Below are positions 22,371 through 27,765 of a stretch of 27,765 nucleotides of DNA, one piece after another (within the stretch, counting starts at the first letter, position 1; each line of letters opens with the position of its first letter). The translations under genes were made by a program, and so were the position numbers. Under the pieces are notes generated by a model, which was not told the DNA's origin, did not search any database, and worked only from the letters and a program-made list of their open reading frames with translations. The stretch comes from a virus: positions 1 to 27,765 of the IMG/VR virus record IMGVR_UViG_3300008120_000298, one strand, 5' to 3'.

Positions 22371-22763
22371 TTACGAAATTGCTTTGATAAGTTCCTGTAA
22401 TTCCTTGTTGTAATGCTCCACCCATTGTTGGGCATTGTCCTCGCTCATCTTCAGGGCGCGATGGCTTTTAATCATTAACTGCTCCGCTGTGCCTTCCCCG
22501 TAGATGGCATCGAGACGGCAGCCAAAGATGTACTGCTGTCCGTTTCCGTAGAGGTTGCAAGCCGGGCATTGGGGTTTGACGTTCATATCGTCCCAACGTG
22601 TCGCGTACTTCGCTCGTGTCACGAAATGCCCCGCGTGCATCTTCGTCCAATGGTTCTCTTTTCCACAAGTGAAGCACGCAACTATCCCGGCTTGGTTGGC
22701 ATCTTTGATACGGATCCACTTGCTGAATACGGCATCTAACTTTTTGCGTGTGGGTGCTTTCAT
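22371..22763 (-). CDS. ninG: NinG/Rap-family recombination nuclease
   Basis: 130 residues. The family (lambda NinG/Rap) cuts branched DNA during phage recombination. Visible features are LDAVFSKWIRIKDANQAG, CFTCGK (C30, C33), MHAGHFVTRAKYATRW (H43, H46), then PQCPACN (C66, C69) with LYGNGQQYIFG. These Cys and His positions form the likely zinc site. The length is close to a minimal family member. The start overlaps the methyltransferase stop as ATGA. It belongs to the replication/recombination block. Confidence 0.85.
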   Translation of the reverse strand: MKAPTRKKLDAVFSKWIRIKDANQAGIVACFTCGKENHWTKMHAGHFVTRAKYATRWDDMNVKPQCPACNLYGNGQQYIFGCRLDAIYGEGTAEQLMIKSHRALKMSEDNAQQWVEHYNKELQELIKAIS

Positions 22764-23839
22764 GGGTGTGCGAGTTCAATCGCACGAAATAACTGAAAAG
22801 CAAGTTGAGGAACAATAGCATTTCCGTACGCTTTTATGGATTCTGTGCGCCACTTTGAAAAGGTAACTCCGTCCAGTTCGCGGGGAAGCCCATCATCTCC
22901 GCCACAAACCGGGGGTTGAGTTGGGAAGTGCTCCCAGTTCCCAACTTGATGTAATTGGGAAGCTGGGAATCGTGCTTCACCTTGTTTCCATTTTCCCCCC
23001 TCAAATGCTCCAATGAATTGGCCCCCTTGTAATCCCGTGCCGCTGGTGTCGGTAGCATCCCCAGGGATGCCTTTCCGCTCAACATCGATGCTGTCCCGTC
23101 TGCTCTGCGTTGTCCCTTCCAATCCCCCGCAATTGGTGTCGGAAGCATAGCGTTGGCAAACTCCTGCGGGTTCATCGTCCTGCCCTCCGCAAAGCGTTTC
23201 GAGCGTGCCTTGTGTCGTGCCGTTGGTGTCCCCAACATTCCGTACACCACTTGGCTCGTCAGACCGTTGTACTGCGTCCCGTTCTTGTAGCCGTTCCGCT
23301 CCGCTTTGGCTCGCATCTTTTTGGGATCCTCGCATCGTTCGGTAGTGGTCGGGGTGATAAGCAATCCACCATATCCTGTCTCGTCTGTGGGGTGCGCCGA
23401 CACCCGCAGCAGGAAGGATGCCCGTCCAAACCTCGTACCCCAAATACTCCAAGTCAGCGCACACCTCATCGAAGACCACCCCTCCATTCCAATTAAGCAG
23501 GCCGCGTACGTTTTCGCCCACAACGTAGGCCGGGGCAACCTCGAGTATGATGCGACACATTTCGGGCCATAGGTGGCGTTCGTCGTCCTTTCCCAACCGC
23601 TTTCCGGCCGTTGAGTAAGGTTGGCAGGGGAACCCTCCTGTGAGGATGTCCACGTGTCCGCGAAAAGGTCTACCGTCGAATGTTTTGACATCGTTGAATC
23701 CTTGTGAGCTTGGGAAATGGTGTGCCAGGACACGCTGGCAAAAGGGGTCTCTTTCCACGTGGAAGACATTTGTCCACCCCATCCACTCGGCAGCGAGGTC
23801 GAACCCGCCAATCCCCGAGAAAAGAGACCCGTGCCTCAT
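22760..23839 (-). CDS. DNA C5-cytosine methyltransferase
   Basis: 359 residues. It transfers a methyl group from S-adenosylmethionine to cytosine C5, probably to protect phage DNA from host restriction. Motifs: I SLFSGIGGFDLAAE (5-18); IV GGFPCQPYS with catalytic Cys at about 72; VI GENVRGLL (E109); VIII HRRDRIWWIA (151-160); X AYGNAIVPQLAFQL near the end. Between VIII and X is the target-recognition region, about 165 residues, with repeated DTN..GLEG-like units (GDTNGTTQGT, SDTNCGGLEG, TDTSGTGLQG) followed by FPTQPPVCGGDDGLP. The start overlaps the upstream 57-residue gene as ATGA. A second long frame lies inside this gene (22834-23811). Confidence 0.93.
   Translation of the reverse strand: MRHGSLFSGIGGFDLAAEWMGWTNVFHVERDPFCQRVLAHHFPSSQGFNDVKTFDGRPFRGHVDILTGGFPCQPYSTAGKRLGKDDERHLWPEMCRIILEVAPAYVVGENVRGLLNWNGGVVFDEVCADLEYLGYEVWTGILPAAGVGAPHRRDRIWWIAYHPDHYRTMRGSQKDASQSGAERLQERDAVQRSDEPSGVRNVGDTNGTTQGTLETLCGGQDDEPAGVCQRYASDTNCGGLEGTTQSRRDSIDVERKGIPGDATDTSGTGLQGGQFIGAFEGGKWKQGEARFPASQLHQVGNWEHFPTQPPVCGGDDGLPRELDGVTFSKWRTESIKAYGNAIVPQLAFQLFRAIELAHP
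22834..23811 (-). other. Long alternative-frame ORF nested in the methyltransferase gene
   Basis: 325 codons without a stop, in another minus-strand frame of the methyltransferase gene. It contains four spaced units of LPTP-like form (LLITPTT, MLGTPTARH, MLPTPIAGDWKG, MLPTPAARDYKG) and ends in SQLNPRFVAEMMGFPANWTE followed by LPF. I recall this terminal motif from phage proteins annotated as cytosine-methylase-like. If translated it would be an overlapping gene; otherwise it is a by-product of strong codon bias and repeats. Not proven to be expressed. Confidence 0.4.
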
Positions 23840-24009
23840 CGCTTTGTGGCGTAGTATGCCCCGCGTACTTTCTCGCGGATTTGATACTTGAAGTCATCGA
23901 GGATGCGCTCCAACTCGCGCTCGAAGTTCATATCCTCGTGCCACTCGTTGAACGATCCGGGCGAACGGTCGGGTTCGCTCGTGCTGTGTACTTTCAGGTG
24001 GTTAGGCAT
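23836..24009 (-). CDS. Small protein upstream of the methyltransferase (57 residues)
   Basis: ATG 24009-24007 lies 8 bases inside the end of the 84-residue gene, and the TGA (23838-23836) overlaps the methyltransferase start as ATGA. The product begins MPNHLKVHSTSEPDRSPGSF, has an acidic helical middle (FERELERILDDFKYQIREKV) and ends in YYATKR. The overlaps on both sides strongly suggest a true, translationally coupled gene. The function is unknown. Confidence 0.6.
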   Translation of the reverse strand: MPNHLKVHSTSEPDRSPGSFNEWHEDMNFERELERILDDFKYQIREKVRGAYYATKR

Positions 24010-24256
24010 CCTGGGCGTTATTGAAGGTTTGAACGATGTCGTACGCTTTGTCGAAGTTGGCGAGTTCCGCCTCGCTCATCACGTCGAAGTGTCGGCTCCA
24101 TGCACGGAGCATTTCCTTTGCCGTTTCGAGCAGCAGGTGGCTCTGTGCCATCGTGTACGCCTCCCCGTAGGGTAGCGAGGTGGTAGCAATCACCGATTCG
24201 TTTTCGTCGGTGATGTAGTAATACCCTTTGGCTTGGTTCAGAGTTCGCTTGTTCAT
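24002..24256 (-). CDS. Hypothetical small protein (84 residues)
   Basis: The ATG overlaps the previous stop as ATGA. The N-terminal half looks beta-like (AKGYYYITDENESVIATTSL) and the C-terminal half helical (SHLLLETAKEMLRAWSRHFD, ANFDKAYDIVQTFNN). No motif is recognised. It is part of a coupled run of five short genes downstream of the promoter at 24926-24956. Confidence 0.6.
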   Translation of the reverse strand: MNKRTLNQAKGYYYITDENESVIATTSLPYGEAYTMAQSHLLLETAKEMLRAWSRHFDVMSEAELANFDKAYDIVQTFNNAQDA

Positions 24257-24507
24257 AGTTTCTCGATGATGAAGTTGCAGCCACTTACGGCCTCGATTGG
24301 TTTCATGGTCTTGGCAGCGAACTCACGCTCACGGCCGTAGATGTAGTGATCGCAGATACCTACGTACACGAAACCCCGCTCCCGGAGCCATTCGCGTGTC
24401 GATGGCATTTCCCACGTGGCCTCGTTCAGCCACAGGAAGTCGTCGTTCCAATAGAGGTTGCCCGTAGCGTGCGCCGCGCCTACCTCGTGATCATCGTGTC
24501 TTTTCAT
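24253..24507 (-). CDS. Hypothetical small protein (84 residues)
   Basis: I chose ATG 24507-24505, which overlaps the preceding gene by 17 bases. It begins MKRHDDHEVGAAHATGNLYW and contains NDDFLWLNEATWEMPSTREW and LRERGFVYVGICDHYIYGRE, ending SGCNFIIEKL. Aromatic content is high (Trp, Tyr, Phe). Histidine, aspartate and cysteine residues are present but no clear metal site is visible. Function unknown. Confidence 0.6.
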   Translation of the reverse strand: MKRHDDHEVGAAHATGNLYWNDDFLWLNEATWEMPSTREWLRERGFVYVGICDHYIYGREREFAAKTMKPIEAVSGCNFIIEKL

Positions 24508-24703
24508 CTTCGATTGTTGTGTTGACCAGGTTTTCAATCAGTACAGCCATTTCACCCAGCATATCGTCCCACACCACCATCGTGCCCGTGTCCTCATCAG
24601 CCGAAATGGTTTGCTTCAGCACGTTCACGATTTGTTGTGGCGAACGCCCATCCGCATGGAATAGGCGTATCGCACGTTGAACATTCTCGTAGCGCGGAAT
24701 CAT
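24491..24703 (-). CDS. Hypothetical small acidic protein (70 residues)
   Basis: ATG 24703-24701 overlaps the previous stop as ATGA. It begins MIPRYENVQRAIRLFHADGR, then SPQQIVNVLKQTISADEDTG, and ends with an acidic helix (MLGEMAVLIENLVNTTIEDE). The SPQQIVNVL part could be a helix-turn-helix but is too short to be sure. It is coupled to its neighbours in the run behind the promoter at 24926-24956. Confidence 0.6.
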   Translation of the reverse strand: MIPRYENVQRAIRLFHADGRSPQQIVNVLKQTISADEDTGTMVVWDDMLGEMAVLIENLVNTTIEDEKTR

Positions 24704-24906
24704 TGTGCTTTGGATTGTTGGGTGTATGCGGCGGCCGCTTGAGTTCCGTAAGAATCCACCCACACGAAAATCATGTTGCCCTGGGGGTCTTTGAACTCAA
24801 GACCAAGTTTGTGACCCTCAAAAGGATCAGTAAAAATCTCGGTGACGAATCCCCGGCCCTCATAGTAGGCGGCGGCGGCAAGGCAGGTGTCGTAGGTCAG
24901 TTCCAT
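24700..24906 (-). CDS. Hypothetical small protein, first gene behind a strong promoter (68 residues)
   Basis: I chose ATG 24906-24904, which lies about 13 bases past the expected transcription start of the promoter-like site at 24926-24956; an upstream in-frame start would lie upstream of that point. It reads MELTYDTCLAAAAYYEGRGF, then TDPFEGHKLGLEFKDPQGNM and FVWVDSYGTQAAAAY. A beta-hairpin (HKLGLEFKDPQGNMIFVWVD) is likely. Function unknown. Confidence 0.65.
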   Translation of the reverse strand: MELTYDTCLAAAAYYEGRGFVTEIFTDPFEGHKLGLEFKDPQGNMIFVWVDSYGTQAAAAYTQQSKAQ

Positions 24907-24925
24907 TGTTCGTTGTTTGACGCAC

Positions 24926-24956
24926 CAAAGATAGTCATTGTTCCTCAATATCCAAA
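24926..24956 (-). promoter_or_regulatory. Bacteroidetes-type promoter (best match in the window)
   Basis: On the minus strand TTTG (24956-24953), a 19-base spacer and TATCTTTG (24933-24926) match the -33 TTTG and -7 TAnnTTTG consensus exactly. It overlaps the end of the 192-residue gene and would start transcription about 13 bases before ATG 24906. Confidence 0.65.
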
Positions 24957-25513
24957 CTTGGGGTGGGATTTTTTTCCCAATACTGCCTCAAGCGTGTGCC
25001 GCTGCCTACGAAAGGTCGGCGTTCGTCTTTCAGCGTGGCGGCCAACTGCGCCAATCCAAGGGGTTGTAACGGCCCTGTAGATTCATAGACCTCTTTGTGC
25101 TGCGTCTCCAGCAGTTCAGTTCGGATGCTGCCCTCGTACGCACGCAACGCCTCCAAAATTTCCGCTGTCTTCAGACGCTCGTACAACTTGATGAGTTGCC
25201 CCTTGCGGATCATATCGAACGCCACTCGGATTTCCTCCACCTTAATGGCTGGGAACTCGTCCAAGATAGCCCGACACGTGAACACGAAATCGTCGGTAGT
25301 GGTGAGTGTTTTGTTCGCATCCACATCCTTACACAACCTGCCTACTTCAGCCACCAACCATGCCCGCGTAAGATCCGGCATTTCCTTGGCTGCTCGTTGG
25401 AGGTTCGTGCCACCCTTCCACGCGGTTGTGGGGGTGAGCTTGACACTTTCACCCTTCAGCAATGAAGTGGTGGATGCCGTCGGCTGTAACTGAAGGTTGG
25501 TATCCTTTGTCAT
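24935..25513 (-). CDS. Conserved replication-region protein (DUF6633-like)
   Basis: 192 residues. Residues about 30-165 form a helical domain (AAKEMPDLTRAWLVAEVGRL, FVFTCRAILDEFPAIKVEEI, RVAFDMIRKGQLIKLYERLK, TAEILEALRAYEGSIR). The pattern 'IK.EEI..AFD.I..G....LY.RL.T.EIL..L..Y' is one I associate with the DUF6633 family of Bacteroidetes phages. It follows the replication initiator, with which it overlaps by 65 bases. A helicase-loading or accessory role is possible from position, but no ATPase motif is visible. Confidence 0.6.
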   Translation of the reverse strand: MTKDTNLQLQPTASTTSLLKGESVKLTPTTAWKGGTNLQRAAKEMPDLTRAWLVAEVGRLCKDVDANKTLTTTDDFVFTCRAILDEFPAIKVEEIRVAFDMIRKGQLIKLYERLKTAEILEALRAYEGSIRTELLETQHKEVYESTGPLQPLGLAQLAATLKDERRPFVGSGTRLRQYWEKNPTPSLDIEEQ

Positions 25514-26135
25514 GTTTCAGGGGAAAAAATCCTTTCCAAGAGTTAGCCAAAGATTGGTGAATGATTTGAATCGCGACACCCTCGTCGCCCTTTGCAAGGT
25601 TCATAAGCCGGGTGTATGCCGCACGCTCGCCGCGCCCGGTGTATCCTTCCTTTCTTTCTTTCTTGTCTGCAAGCCACTCACCCCACACCTCACTCATCAC
25701 ATCGCTCATCCGAATACTATTCTCCTTTGTTTTCTCAAGTGTATTCTCTATATTGTTTTCTATAGTAGACAATTTGTCTACCCTTGCCTCGACATTTTGT
25801 CTATCCTGCCTCGCCAATTTGTCTACCCCCCTCGACATTTTGTCTACCTCCATAGACATAATGTCTACCCCTTGGGTGGTTAAAACGCGACGGTTCCAAT
25901 CGGCCTGATTGACCAATCGCAACTCTTTCAACTTGGCTACCGCACGGGTAATCGACCGCTCGCTGACCCCAAATTCGTCTGCGACGGTCTTGTTCAACTT
26001 AATCCATCCGCGATTCTCACCCGACACCGAATCGATGTCCGCCCACAGCATTTTGTCGATGGCTGTCAGGGCTGGGTGGTTAATGATTTGTCGGGGTATC
26101 CACACCCCTTTGAACACTTTGAAATCGTTTGACAT
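25449..26135 (-). CDS. Replication initiator (lambda O-like, with iterons in its gene)
   Basis: 228 residues. The N-terminal winged-helix domain (about 12-85) includes IPRQIINHPALTAIDKMLWA, DEFGVSERSITRAVAKLKEL and RLVNQADW, as in replication initiators. Residues 90-124 are encoded by the iteron array and read VDIMSMEVDKMSRG, VDKLARQ and VEARVDKLS. The C-terminal part includes TGRGERAAYTRLMNLAKGDE and IIHQSLANSWKGFFPLK, typical of phage replication proteins that recruit a helicase. The combination of an initiator and iterons in its own gene is the lambda O/ori arrangement. Its start overlaps the HTH gene by 56 bases. Confidence 0.75.
   Translation of the reverse strand: MSNDFKVFKGVWIPRQIINHPALTAIDKMLWADIDSVSGENRGWIKLNKTVADEFGVSERSITRAVAKLKELRLVNQADWNRRVLTTQGVDIMSMEVDKMSRGVDKLARQDRQNVEARVDKLSTIENNIENTLEKTKENSIRMSDVMSEVWGEWLADKKERKEGYTGRGERAAYTRLMNLAKGDEGVAIQIIHQSLANSWKGFFPLKHDKGYQPSVTADGIHHFIAEG
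25710..25764 (-). other. AT-rich stretch next to iterons (candidate origin unwinding region)
   Basis: About 70 percent A+T over 55 bases, with nearly all purines on the minus strand and pyrimidines on the plus strand. It lies directly beside the iteron array inside the replication initiator gene. Such an asymmetric AT-rich segment beside iterons is where DNA melts in lambda-type origins. Confidence 0.5.
25765..25868 (-). repeat. Five iterons in the replication initiator gene (candidate origin)
   Basis: On the minus strand five copies of a GTAGACAAAATGTC-like sequence lie 21-23 bases apart. On the plus strand their TGTCTA(C/T) ends fall at 25781, 25804, 25826, 25847 and 25868. The last repeat is an inverted repeat (25765-25781: 8-base arms, one central base), as is the first (25853-25867). 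Spacing of about two helical turns fits binding of a dimeric initiator. Confidence 0.7.
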
Positions 26136-26382
26136 AGCTCACTTCGTTTGCTGTTTGGAGAATCATGTCCATCACTACGCTCGGGGGCGTATTGGTGGCC
26201 TCGCACAACTCGGGCAGGATAGTCAGAAACTTCCTCGGATCGTGAACGAGCCACCTATTGAAGGTCTTTTCACCTTTGCCAAAGTACGCCTCTGCAATTT
26301 GGATTTCGTTCCAATGCAGTTTCAGCAACCCACGTAGGGTCAGAATGGGGGGTGCTGGGTGGGTGCTTGGTAGGTCTCCCAT
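26080..26382 (-). CDS. Helix-turn-helix DNA-binding protein candidate
   Basis: 100 residues. Residues about 15-75 show a Cro/XRE-like layout: LTLRGLLKLHWNEIQIAEAY, then FGKGEKTFNRWLVHDPRKFL as the recognition part, then TILPELCEATNTPPSVVMDM. It overlaps the preceding gene by 43 bases from ATG 26382; the more likely translated start may be a downstream non-ATG codon (CTG or ATT) around 26338-26343. It sits beside the replication initiator, where phage repressor or Cro-like proteins occur, but no integrase is visible in the window. Confidence 0.55.
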   Translation of the reverse strand: MGDLPSTHPAPPILTLRGLLKLHWNEIQIAEAYFGKGEKTFNRWLVHDPRKFLTILPELCEATNTPPSVVMDMILQTANEVSYVKRFQSVQRGVDTPTNH

Positions 26383-26759
26383 TGGTCACGAATTTTGGTG
26401 AGTTCAATAGCCAGGTTTTTCACGTTGTCGAGCGTGTGCGGCATCGGGCAATAGTCCGGATCGTTATTCTTGAGGAATTGGATGGCCGCGTTAATCGCCC
26501 ATTGGCGTTCAATCACTACCTCACGACCTCCCGATTGCGGACGAGCTTGTTCCGGCCGTTTGACCTTGCCGTGCGGCACTCCGTTGAACTCACGAGTTAC
26601 CTCAATTTCCACCACATCACCCGGCTTGAACGGGCTTTTCGGCTCTTTGTGGTTTGCCACGAGCCACGTGTTATCCTCGAATTGGTACTCGAACTTGTAC
26701 AAAGTTCCGTACTGCGAATCGAAGGTTCCCGCTCCCTGAATCAACTGAATCTTTTTCAT
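26340..26759 (-). CDS. OB-fold-like protein, possible SSB-type protein
   Basis: 139 residues. The N-terminal half is strand-rich (FDSQYGTLYKFEYQFEDNTW, then LVANHKEPKSPFKPGDVVEI and EVTREFNGVPHGKV), consistent with an OB fold. A conserved-looking RQWAINAAIQFLKNNDPDYC helix follows. I recall proteins with an N-terminal 'YKFEYQF...ANHK..PF..GD' region and the RQWAINAA segment from Bacteroidetes phage replication clusters. It is first behind the terminator at 26835-26870 and a weak promoter-like site, so it likely opens the replication transcript. An SSB-like role is inference. Confidence 0.6.
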   Translation of the reverse strand: MKKIQLIQGAGTFDSQYGTLYKFEYQFEDNTWLVANHKEPKSPFKPGDVVEIEVTREFNGVPHGKVKRPEQARPQSGGREVVIERQWAINAAIQFLKNNDPDYCPMPHTLDNVKNLAIELTKIRDQWETYQAPTQHPPF

Positions 26760-26779
26760 TGTTCATTGTTTAACCGCTG

Positions 26780-26812
26780 CAAGTATAGACCATCCGCGTG
26801 GAACTATTCCAA
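26780..26812 (-). promoter_or_regulatory. Possible promoter before the replication genes
   Basis: On the minus strand TATACTTG (26787-26780) is one base from TAnnTTTG, with TTG (26812-26810) 22 bases upstream. It lies between the lysis terminator and ATG 26759, where a promoter is required. The match is weaker than at 24926-24956. Confidence 0.4.
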
Positions 26813-26834
26813 CTTGGGGTCAAATACTTATCAA

Positions 26835-26870
26835 CAAAAAGGGGTGGCCCTCGTTAGGACGCACCCCTGT
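26835..26870 (-). terminator. Rho-independent terminator after the lysis genes
   Basis: On the minus strand AGGGGTG pairs with CACCCCT, with a second inner stem (GTCC/GGGC) separated by one bulged base, followed by TTTTTG. It lies about 20 bases after the stop of the holin-like gene and before the replication genes. Confidence 0.8.
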
Positions 26871-26887
26871 CAAACAACAAATCGGAA

Positions 26888-27103
26888 CTATTCTTCCATA
26901 AAGGAAAGGCACAAAGGGGTCAATCCAACAGCACACATAACCACACCCGGCCAACTGATGCCGTGGGCTACGATGTCATTGCACGCGGTCAGAACCACAA
27001 CACCTCCAATGGTGCGTTTGGCTGACCAACGCTTCAGGTCTCCCTTGGTCTTAAATACCTCTGTGAGGTCTAACTTCGATAGCAGACCCCACAAAGGGTT
27101 CAC
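26888..27103 (-). CDS. Holin-like membrane protein (71 residues)
   Basis: I chose GTG 27103-27101 because it overlaps the previous stop as GTGA. The product begins VNPLWGLLSKLDLTEVFKTK and has two hydrophobic segments (IGGVVVLTACNDIVAHGIS; WPGVVMCAVGLTPLCLSF) separated by a short polar turn, ending FMEE. Two membrane helices with a charged N-terminal part and an acidic tail fit a holin. Its place in the lysis block and before a terminator supports the call. The paired small membrane gene could be a second holin or antiholin. Confidence 0.7.
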   Translation of the reverse strand: MNPLWGLLSKLDLTEVFKTKGDLKRWSAKRTIGGVVVLTACNDIVAHGISWPGVVMCAVGLTPLCLSFMEE

Positions 27104-27255
27104 CGGGATTTGCCCAACAAAATTGCGGATACGATCCGTTTGAGGATGTCCAGGATTTGGTCGTCCTTGGTCGTTTGGGTTAGTGCCGTTACCGTCCCTG
27201 CGAACGCGATTACGGCCAATAAAAGTTCTGCCCAATGTGCGTTGATAAATTCCAT
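27100..27255 (-). CDS. Small holin-like membrane protein (51 residues)
   Basis: I chose ATG 27255-27253, one base after the TAA of the upstream gene. It begins MEFINAHWAELLLAVIAFAG, followed by TVTALTQTTKDDQILDILKR and IVSAILLGKSR. One clear membrane helix at about 8-25, then an amphipathic C-terminal helix with a basic end. This layout fits small phage holins or holin-like proteins (one helix plus amphipathic tail). It is coupled to the following two-helix gene by GTGA. Confidence 0.65.
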   Translation of the reverse strand: MEFINAHWAELLLAVIAFAGTVTALTQTTKDDQILDILKRIVSAILLGKSR

Positions 27256-27256
27256 T

Positions 27257-27511
27257 TTAGTAACCGCTAAAATCCTCAAACCATTGTAACGTGGCCTGGG
27301 CAATCATAATCGCTTCAGGCCCGGATAGCGTAACCATCGATTGCAAATCCTGCAACGCGGAATACGCAAGTTCCATATCCTCTGTCTCCAACCCACGGAT
27401 CACATCAGACCACGTTTCACGCTGCATTTCCGTGATGAAATAGCCAGCGTAATCGTACAGCCCCTCCGTGCCGTTCTTTTCGAGGTCTCGGACAATATCT
27501 TTAATCAGCAT
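27257..27511 (-). CDS. Small acidic helical protein in the lysis block (84 residues, C-terminal DFSGY)
   Basis: Unrecognised. About 16 Asp/Glu against 5 Lys/Arg. It contains IRGLETEDMELAYSALQDLQ, the same helical motif form as the small acidic genes at 8492-8755, 8230-8490, 11154-11393 and 11397-11681, and ends DFSGY. It overlaps the amidase end by 7 bases and precedes the holin-like genes. It is a distant member of the family by motif and C-terminus, 15 kb away from the main cluster. Confidence 0.65.
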   Translation of the reverse strand: MLIKDIVRDLEKNGTEGLYDYAGYFITEMQRETWSDVIRGLETEDMELAYSALQDLQSMVTLSGPEAIMIAQATLQWFEDFSGY

Positions 27512-27765
27512 AATTCAGGGTATTTCTCTTTTACCTTAAAACTGGGACACGCTTTGTTGGCAAACTCGTTGTGTCCGTGCAAGCTCAACGGCCCAAAAAT
27601 AGTACGCAATGCCGCAATGAGGTTGCGAATACTTTTATCTTGTTCGGGGCTGACGGTGTCCGCCGCTTTGCCATCCTTAACTCCCCCGATGTAGCATACA
27701 CCCAGCGAATCGGAATTATGCCCCTGCGTGTGCGATCCAATCATTTCCCACGAACGGCCCATCTG
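27505..27765 (-). CDS. N-acetylmuramoyl-L-alanine amidase, C-terminal part (partial)
   Basis: The window begins inside this gene: 86 residues of an Amidase_2-type endolysin, which cuts the amide bond between muramic acid and the peptide. Visible parts are SHTQGHNSDSLGVCYIGGVK, DTVSPEQDKSIRNLIAALRT and the C-terminal LHGHNEFANKACPSFKVKEK, in which the His and Cys of HGHNEFANKACPSF are zinc-site positions in the family. The N-terminal portion, with another His ligand, lies beyond base 27765. The Met at 27762 is internal. Confidence 0.85.
   Translation of the reverse strand, partial: QMGRSWEMIGSHTQGHNSDSLGVCYIGGVKDGKAADTVSPEQDKSIRNLIAALRTIFGPLSLHGHNEFANKACPSFKVKEKYPELC

Noticed and set aside
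25765-25868. CRISPR array or protein-only repeat as explanation for the GTAGAC repeats
   Set aside because: Repeat units of about 14 bases at 21-23 base spacing are too short for CRISPR; the peptide repeat is broken by the out-of-register copy while the DNA repeat is kept.

Overview
This window is most of a tailed-phage (siphovirus-type) genome whose host is probably a Bacteroidetes bacterium. Every gene I can support is on the minus strand, so transcription runs from high to low coordinates. The host inference rests on three things: promoter-like sites of the Bacteroidetes form TAnnTTTG with an upstream TTTG/TTG (best at 24926-24956), A-rich leaders without clear Shine-Dalgarno sequences, and protein types typical of Bacteroidetes phages. 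I see no integrase, tRNA gene, CRISPR array or insertion sequence.

Layout in the direction of transcription. (1) 27765-26888, lysis: the C-terminal part of an amidase, a small acidic protein and two small membrane (holin-like) proteins, closed by a Rho-independent terminator (26835-26870). (2) 26759-21296, replication and DNA metabolism: an OB-fold-like protein, an HTH protein, a lambda-O-like replication protein whose own gene carries five iterons beside an AT-rich stretch (probable origin), a DUF-like protein, a run of overlapping small genes, a C5 cytosine methyltransferase, a NinG/Rap nuclease, and three small proteins including a winged-helix candidate. (3) 21308-19877, packaging: small and large terminase subunits. 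(4) 19890-11711, tail: a tail-assembly-chaperone pair joined by a -1 frameshift at a T9 run, neck/tail-completion proteins, two large tail structural proteins and the tape measure. (5) 11681-7646, five small acidic genes, a head protease with a C-terminal ArdA-like antirestriction domain, and four more small acidic genes. (6) 7616-5449, scaffold, major capsid and tail-tube candidate, then a second terminator (5399-5427). (7) 5385-1, a beta-rich protein, a portal extended by a -1 frameshift at an A9 run, a head-tail connector, two tail fibre/adhesin genes and small accessory genes. Many genes overlap by ATGA, GTGA or TAATG, which suggests translational coupling.

Most interesting: the intragenic iteron origin, where one iteron is out of register with the codons while the DNA repeat is kept; the protease-ArdA fusion, which could place an antirestriction protein inside the capsid; the cluster of small acidic proteins, several sharing a helical motif and a Gly-aromatic C-terminus; a 325-codon alternative frame nested in the methyltransferase gene that carries its own family-like motifs; and two -1 frameshifts at nine-base homopolymers. 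The gene order across the two window ends (tail fibre and membrane protein at the left, amidase and holins at the right) fits a circularly permuted genome with a short piece missing. All functional calls come from reading the sequence; no database search was run.
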